NCBI GenBank assembly: GCA_900548875.1
Contig: URMA01000098.1
Coordinates: forward strand, 1 to 10,484
Origin: an uncultured Porphyromonadaceae bacterium
GTDB taxonomy: Bacteria; Bacteroidota; Bacteroidia; Bacteroidales; Muribaculaceae
Reading direction: 5' to 3'
Length of the DNA: 10,484 nucleotides
Part shown: positions 6,801-10,484 of the stretch, one piece after another
Position numbering within the stretch: position 1 is the stretch's first letter
Layout: each line of letters begins with the position of its first letter
The notes under the pieces: generated by a model
The model's database searches: none
What the model was told of the DNA's origin: nothing
The model's input: only the letters and a program-made list of their open reading frames with translations
Made by a program: the position numbers and the translations under genes

Positions 6801-7008
6801 GGAGAAATTGTTGGAAAAATCTAAGGTATTCAAACGTGCTTCAATTTCTGTAACAGGTAACAACTTGTTGCTCTTCACTAACTACGACGGTGATCCGGAA
6901 GTTGCTGCTGCAGGTTCAGGTGCTATAGGTTCTTCTTCTGTAGGTATTGACTACTGTGGTGTTCCTTCAACTGCAAGTATGTCGTTCGGTGTTAATTTGA
7001 CATTCTAA
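3841..7008 (+). CDS. SusC-like TonB-dependent outer-membrane transporter
   Basis: 1055 residues from the ATG at 3841. The frame is open back to a TTG at 3781, but the ATG start gives a proper Sec signal peptide (MRKKHVLCVALFLALG, cleavage probably after LAAQ). Residues about 38-110 are a carboxypeptidase-D regulatory-like domain (GKVSGVVTDNNGDPVIGASV). LDEVVVTALG at 114-123 is the TonB-box region. The plug follows, with IILRGGTSL, PLFVVDGV and NPEDIESMSVLKGPAAAALYGSRASAG (about 230-257). The rest is the TonB-dependent beta-barrel, ending in the strand SFGVNLTF with the terminal Phe of outer-membrane proteins. SusC proteins form the pore through which substrate is pulled using TonB-ExbBD energy, with SusD as a lid. 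There is no STN signalling domain, so control by a FecR/sigma pair is not expected. Codons are strongly biased to forms such as GGT, CGT, GAA and AAC, suggesting high expression. Substrate unknown. Confidence 0.95.
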   Translation: MRKKHVLCVALFLALGCPTWSGSQLAAQTTASQVQAGKVSGVVTDNNGDPVIGASVMIKGTNTGVVTDVNGHYVLPAKAGQTIVVSYVGLGQREVRVTSNKHVYDVKLSSTTNLDEVVVTALGVSREKKSLTYAVDEIDSEELLKNKSTNVLNSLSGKIAGVNITQGSGAAGAGTQIILRGGTSLERDNQPLFVVDGVIYDNSTSSVGNSAFDGMTTTATTNSNRVMDINPEDIESMSVLKGPAAAALYGSRASAGVVIITTKKGQEGAVEVNLNAKYNTSWVKNLPYAQTKYGRGYYEESGSYNDYSTQSWGKLLDGSTPVYDNIGDFFQQGGAWDTNLSVSGGTKNSTFFLSGSYYDQDGIIPTTGYQKATFRFNGEQKFKMFTFGASAAYSQANTDKTLTSAGLYGSGGTGSMNSVYTWAPTENMKHWLNEDGSKYRMFEGRQNLEDDVENPYWILNRYKMTDETERFTGNFSIKADVTDWFWISYRMGVDSYTTENRNIIGENSAVKVEWQDGMMSENSLRYRYLSSNLMMNFNKQFGDFGTNLLIGTSTDDIKSVTNYRMGWKFEVPEFYSFSNVLATNSKFQESTSQRRLVGLYGELRLDWRSALFLTVTGRNDWTSTLPVDNRSYFYPSVGGGVVFTEFMPKNDIFTFGKVRASWARVGKDAAAYVTNTYLWDVRTYLGNKSGVGQSWQRGNPYLKPEITESTEIGLEMRFLKDRLRVDYAFYTNNSYNQIMTPRLSQTTGFILLSVNAGDVYNKGMELSISGTPVQTKDWTWETGLNMYGNRGTVDNLMDGVDILYVTDVQVGNAKAASFNGGNFMAISGSQWSRTPDGKVILNDSYMPKTDGKTTYEIGNREPKLQGGWNNTVTWKNWSFNMLWEFRFGGHVYNGTQYAMTNAGLSKLTENRESLTITGVQEQADGTYKDVSKTFTAEGTYDLNGAQVSGRYLIQNYYQSYYTQESANFMTDVNSLRLRSISLTYTFPEKLLEKSKVFKRASISVTGNNLLLFTNYDGDPEVAAAGSGAIGSSSVGIDYCGVPSTASMSFGVNLTF

Positions 7009-7033
7009 ATTGAAACTCTTAAATCTGACAAAT

Positions 7034-8878
7034 ATGAAATTTTGGAAATCAATAATATGTGCATTGGCGGTATCCTTGTCGCTCAGTTCGTGTAGTGACT
7101 GGTTGGATGTGAACACCGACCCGAATACCCCATCAGCAGCAGCGGCTAAAGTAGAAAACTTGCTGCCGTTCTGCCAACACCACTTGCTTTATGCCTATGC
7201 GGCACAAGGCTATCGTTCACAATTTATCTGCCAGGCGTTTACTGCTACCAGCCGTACAACCCGTGACGGATGCTCTGCTCAATGGGAAGCTACAACATCC
7301 ATGAGTACGACTCCTTATCAGAACTTCTTCGTTTGCGTTGGTCCGAACGTAAATGATATGTATACTAAGGCTATGGAACAACAAGCTTGGCATTATGCCG
7401 GTGCTGCCCGTCTTATCCGTGCCTACGGTTTTGCCTTGATGGCCGATATGTACGGTGAAATGCCTTATACTGAAGCTCTTGGTGAATCACTTACTCCGCG
7501 TTATGATGATGGTAAGACTATTTACCTCGGCTGTATTTCAGAAGTGGATGAAGCTATCGAATTGTTCCAAAAGGCTCAGCCGGTTGACGTTGTAACATTG
7601 GCTACTGGCGACGCTTGGAATAATGGTGATGTTTCTAAGTGGCTCAAAATGGCTTACTTGCTGAAGGCTCGTTTGCTGAACCACTTGTCAAAGAAAGCCG
7701 AAGGCAGCTATAAGGACGGTTTCTATGATCCGGCTGCTATCCTCGACTGCTTGGCAAAAGCACAACAGAGCAATAGCGACAATACGTTGATTCAACACTA
7801 CGATATGGCAGAAACTTCTTCTGACGTATTGGTTGGCGACCCGTTGCAGACTTCTCCGATGTTCGACAATGCCGGTATGGGTGGCGGTGCTACAACTCGT
7901 CCGACTCAATGGCTGGTTGACATCTTGACTAACTTCAACAACAAGGGTATTGAAGACCCGCGTGCTGACTTGATTCTGCCTTGGATTCAGGTTAACAACC
8001 CGAACAAGTGGGAACGTTCGAAAGGTGTTGAAATGCGTACAGCTCAAACAATCCGTTTGAACCAAGGTCCGTTCGCTCTTTCTCGTAACAGCTCTGATGC
8101 TGCTATCGAAAGTGCAAATGCCGGAACTGTAAACGCTCACTCTTGGTATTGCAACACTGATAATGCCGATCGTCTCGGTGATACTGCTTACGTAGGTTTC
8201 CGTAGCGGTGCTATCGGTTACTACAAGACTAACAACGTACTTTACACTAAGGGTTACGATGACGGTTATGCAGAATCTTCCAGCAACGTATTCTGCCGTC
8301 CGACCAGCCCGACACAATGGTCAATGTATGCTGAAGCATGTTTCATCAAGGCTGAAGTATTGTTCCGTCAAGGAAACAAGGGTGGTGCATTCGAAGCTTA
8401 CAAGAACGGTATCCAGGCAAGTATCGACGTAATCAAGGAAGCTCAGTCTATCTGGAGCTCTGACCGCGAACTGGGTGAAATGCGTCCGTTCCAGCCGATG
8501 TCACAGGAAAAGATTGATGCATTCATGGCAAATGCTATCGGTGACGCTGGTTCTATCACACTCGAAATGATCATGACTCAGAAGTTCATTGCAATGCTCT
8601 ACACTCAGGAAAACTGGAACGACATGCGTCGTATGGACTACCAGAACTATCAAGGTTGGAGCAAGCCTTACGAACTTTCTGTTAACGGTGTTGCTCAAGG
8701 CCGTTTGGGCGACAAGCAGGAATGGCGCCGTATCATGCAATGTAGCCATGAGTTGAACTACAATAGCACAAACTTGGAAGAAGTATTCCAACGCTTGGGT
8801 TATAACGGTATCAGCCCGTCAGATTCAAATGGCGCTGTATGGTCAATTCCAGTTTGGTGGGATAAGGCTGAACAATAG
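7034..8878 (+). CDS. SusD/RagB-family nutrient-binding outer-membrane lipoprotein
   Basis: 614 residues from the ATG at 7034. An in-frame TTG at 7010 would add eight residues and spoil the signal peptide, so the ATG is preferred. The signal peptide ends in lipobox LSSC with Cys20 lipidated; SDWLDVN follows, the usual SusD start, whose acidic residues fit surface export. The TPR-like region AARLIRAYGFALMADMYGEMPYTEAL (about 124-149) and the C-terminal EMIMTQKFIAMLYTQENWNDMRRMDY (about 510-535) are hallmarks, and the overall pattern is closest to the SusD-like_2 group. It binds the substrate at the cell surface and delivers it to the SusC encoded 25 bases upstream in the same operon. The mature protein has ten cysteines besides the lipidated one, many for this family. 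Length is at the long end for the group. No substrate can be named, since no enzyme gene accompanies the pair. Confidence 0.93.
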   Translation: MKFWKSIICALAVSLSLSSCSDWLDVNTDPNTPSAAAAKVENLLPFCQHHLLYAYAAQGYRSQFICQAFTATSRTTRDGCSAQWEATTSMSTTPYQNFFVCVGPNVNDMYTKAMEQQAWHYAGAARLIRAYGFALMADMYGEMPYTEALGESLTPRYDDGKTIYLGCISEVDEAIELFQKAQPVDVVTLATGDAWNNGDVSKWLKMAYLLKARLLNHLSKKAEGSYKDGFYDPAAILDCLAKAQQSNSDNTLIQHYDMAETSSDVLVGDPLQTSPMFDNAGMGGGATTRPTQWLVDILTNFNNKGIEDPRADLILPWIQVNNPNKWERSKGVEMRTAQTIRLNQGPFALSRNSSDAAIESANAGTVNAHSWYCNTDNADRLGDTAYVGFRSGAIGYYKTNNVLYTKGYDDGYAESSSNVFCRPTSPTQWSMYAEACFIKAEVLFRQGNKGGAFEAYKNGIQASIDVIKEAQSIWSSDRELGEMRPFQPMSQEKIDAFMANAIGDAGSITLEMIMTQKFIAMLYTQENWNDMRRMDYQNYQGWSKPYELSVNGVAQGRLGDKQEWRRIMQCSHELNYNSTNLEEVFQRLGYNGISPSDSNGAVWSIPVWWDKAEQ

Positions 8879-8905
8879 TCAGAATCTTACAATTGACACA
8901 ATATG

Positions 8906-8934
8906 AAAAGGTGGACGCGAGTCCACCTTTTTTT
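8906..8934 (+). terminator. Intrinsic terminator of the susCD operon
   Basis: A perfect 11-bp stem (8906-8916 with 8921-8931) closed by a GCGA tetraloop of the GNRA type is followed by a T-run to 8934. It lies 27 bases after the susD stop codon, which limits the operon to two genes. Confidence 0.93.
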
Positions 8935-9052
8935 GTTTCCTTCGGTTTGTCAGAACAAGGTTGGCTGAAATGGTAGGCAAAAACTCTCCGTCAATCGTAA
9001 ATTCATACCGGCTGATTTGGGTTAAAAATGCGTTAACATGCGTCGAGAACAT
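8935..9052. other. Short intergenic spacer without visible features
   Basis: Between the operon terminator and the helicase promoter there is only unremarkable sequence. A GTTAA...TTAAC dyad at 9021-9037 is too short to interpret. The minus-strand frame that spans this region has no recognisable protein character. Confidence 0.4.
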
Positions 9053-9071
9053 TATATTTGTCCTATCTTTG
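9053..9071 (+). promoter_or_regulatory. Promoter region of the DEAD-box helicase gene, two -7 boxes
   Basis: TATATTTG (9053-9060) and TATCTTTG (9064-9071) are both exact TAnnTTTG matches, 11 bases apart. Neither has TTTG about 20 bases upstream. Transcription would start near 9066 or 9077. The leader is therefore about 135-145 bases. Confidence 0.6.
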
Positions 9072-9077
9072 CAGTAG

Positions 9078-9211
9078 AAAAGCCGGATGATAGCCCATTC
9101 CGGCATCAGTGTGAGATAAATGGGGAGAATGTGACTACATTCTTTCTGTGGATGTAGCAAGCGGTTCGCCGTGAGGTGCTGCCGTTAGTATTAACAATCA
9201 AACAAAATTTT
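9078..9211 (+). promoter_or_regulatory. Structured leader of the helicase mRNA
   Basis: Two clear hairpins lie in the leader: GCCGGA/TCCGGC (9082-9087/9099-9104) and AGAATGT/ACATTCT (9126-9132/9137-9143, loop GACT). Neither is followed by a T-run, so they are not terminators. Cold-shock helicase genes in other bacteria have long structured leaders; a similar role here is inference. Confidence 0.4.
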
Positions 9212-10484
9212 ATGACATTTGAAGAATTAGGAGTACGCGAGGATTTATTGAAGGCAATAGGTGAGATGGGTTTTGAAAGTCCTATGCCTGTTCAGGAAAA
9301 AGTAATCCCCCATTTACTCCACGAGGACGGCGACGTTGTCGCCTTGGCACAGACGGGAACAGGCAAAACGGCCGCATTCGGCTTGCCTGTGATACAGCGT
9401 ATAGATATCGGTTTGTGTTCGCCGCAGGCCTTGATATTGTCGCCAACGCGTGAACTCTGTCTGCAAATCGGCGGTGACCTTGCCGATTTTTCCAAGTATA
9501 CGTCGGATTTGAAGGTGCTGCCGGTTTATGGCGGTTCGAGCATCGAAAGTCAGATTCGTGCCCTGCGTCAGGGTGTGCAGATTATTGTGGCTACCCCTGG
9601 CCGACTGCTGGACTTGATTAACCGGGGTACGGTGGATTTGTCGCATGTCCACACCGTTATTCTCGATGAGGCCGACGAAATGCTTAACATGGGCTTTCTC
9701 GACGAAATCAACGCTATCCTTGAAAACGTGCCACAAGAGCGCAAGATGCTGCTCTTTTCTGCGACGATGCCCGACGAGATAGCGAAAATTGCCAAAAACT
9801 ATATGCACAATCCTGTGGAGTTCGTCATCGGTACGAAAAACGAAGCTGCACAGAATGTGAAGCATGTCTACTATATGGTCAATGCGAAGGACAAATACTT
9901 GGCATTGAAGCGCATTGCGGATTACAATCCGAATATCTACGGTATTATTTTCTGCCGTACGCGCCGTGAAACGCAGGAAATTGCCGACAACCTCATCAGC
10001 GACGGCTATAATGTCGACGCTCTTCACGGCGACCTTTCGCAGATGCAGCGCGATACGGTGATGAAAAAGTTCCGCGAACACACGTTGCAACTGCTCGTTG
10101 CCACCGACGTTGCCGCCCGTGGGCTGGATGTGGACAATCTTACGCATGTCATCAACTACGGACTGCCCGACGATGCAGCTACCTATACTCACCGAAGCGG
10201 TCGTACGGGCCGTGCCGGAAAGACTGGTGTGTCGGTCGCAATTATCCATTCGCGCGAGAAATCGAAAGTGAAGGAAATTGAAAAGCGCATCGGAAAGAGC
10301 TTTGAGCGCGCCATGGTACCGACTCCGCAACGAATTATTGAAAAGCAGCTTTATAATCTTGCCGACCGTCTGGAGAAGGTGAAGGTGAACGACGAAGAAA
10401 TTGAAAAATATCTGCCCGGCATTGTGCGCAAACTCGAATGGCTGTCGGAAAACGACTTGCTGAAGCGTGTCGTGTCGCTGGAGT
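9212..10484 (+). CDS. DEAD-box ATP-dependent RNA helicase (partial, runs off right edge)
   Basis: 424 complete codons are present, with no stop before the window ends. The ATG at 9212 gives the expected N-terminus. Motifs in order: Q motif with Phe3 and Gln28 (PMPVQEKVIP), motif I AQTGTGKT (46-53), Ia PTREL (78-82), Ib TPGR (128-131), motif II DEAD (152-155), motif III SAT (183-185), motif V ATDVAARGLD (297-306) and motif VI HRSGRTGRAG (327-336). Both RecA-like domains are therefore complete and look active. From about residue 350 begins a basic and acidic extension (KSKVKEIEKRIGKSFERA...) like that of DeaD/CsdA-type helicases; a C-terminal DbpA-like RNA-binding domain may follow outside the window. 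Such enzymes use ATP to unwind short RNA duplexes in ribosome assembly, mRNA decay and cold adaptation. DeaD is the likeliest name, but the missing C-terminus prevents separation from CshA or RhlE types. It is a separate transcription unit from susCD. Confidence 0.96.
   Translation, partial: MTFEELGVREDLLKAIGEMGFESPMPVQEKVIPHLLHEDGDVVALAQTGTGKTAAFGLPVIQRIDIGLCSPQALILSPTRELCLQIGGDLADFSKYTSDLKVLPVYGGSSIESQIRALRQGVQIIVATPGRLLDLINRGTVDLSHVHTVILDEADEMLNMGFLDEINAILENVPQERKMLLFSATMPDEIAKIAKNYMHNPVEFVIGTKNEAAQNVKHVYYMVNAKDKYLALKRIADYNPNIYGIIFCRTRRETQEIADNLISDGYNVDALHGDLSQMQRDTVMKKFREHTLQLLVATDVAARGLDVDNLTHVINYGLPDDAATYTHRSGRTGRAGKTGVSVAIIHSREKSKVKEIEKRIGKSFERAMVPTPQRIIEKQLYNLADRLEKVKVNDEEIEKYLPGIVRKLEWLSENDLLKRVVSLE

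Noticed and set aside
7010..7033. TTG start for SusD just after the susC stop
   Set aside because: The ATG at 7034 gives a normal-length lipoprotein signal peptide; TTG starts are unlikely here.
7688..8317. 209-codon frame antisense to susD
   Set aside because: Low-complexity composition rich in Val, Thr and Ser, without domain or start signal; a shadow of the susD codon bias.
9314..10330. Long 338-codon frame antisense to the helicase
   Set aside because: It is a shadow of the helicase coding bias; the opposite strand carries every DEAD-box motif in order.

Overview
The window is a piece of a Bacteroidales chromosome, most like Bacteroides or Parabacteroides; the genus cannot be fixed from sequence alone. 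Three things point there: a SusC/SusD outer-membrane nutrient-uptake pair, promoters of the Bacteroidota type (TTTG, about 20 bases, then TAnnTTTG) before most genes, and weak or absent Shine-Dalgarno sequences.

Layout. Bases 1-545 hold no convincing gene. Bases 51-314 are an array of three hairpin-forming repeat units, one of which carries a well-formed promoter pointing out of the left edge. A promoter at 549-580 drives tRNA-Val(UAC) at 620-694, which ends at an intrinsic terminator. Three minus-strand envelope genes follow, each apparently with its own promoter. In transcription order they are a YkuD-type L,D-transpeptidase lipoprotein (3361-2354), a second L,D-transpeptidase of the YkuD_2 type (2260-1553), and a small lipoprotein with a lysine-rich KKx repeat (1435-953). 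A 419-base AT-rich divergent intergenic region separates them from a plus-strand two-gene operon: a SusC-like TonB-dependent transporter (3841-7008) and a SusD-like lipoprotein (7034-8878), closed by a strong terminator. The last gene, a DEAD-box RNA helicase with a leader of about 130 bases, starts at 9212 and runs off the right edge.

How the genes work together. The two transpeptidases would act on peptidoglycan in the periplasm, making 3-3 crosslinks or attaching proteins, and the lysine-rich lipoprotein may sit in the same compartment. SusC and SusD would form the usual lidded outer-membrane importer. No glycoside hydrolase, peptidase, sulfatase, sensor-regulator or sigma/anti-sigma gene lies beside them here, so the substrate is unknown. 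The helicase and the tRNA gene are housekeeping functions.

I do not see a clear, wholly new system. The items most worth a second look are the promoter-bearing hairpin repeats, the orphan SusCD pair with a cysteine-rich SusD, the paired transpeptidases with their lysine-repeat neighbour, and the structured leaders of susC and the helicase gene.
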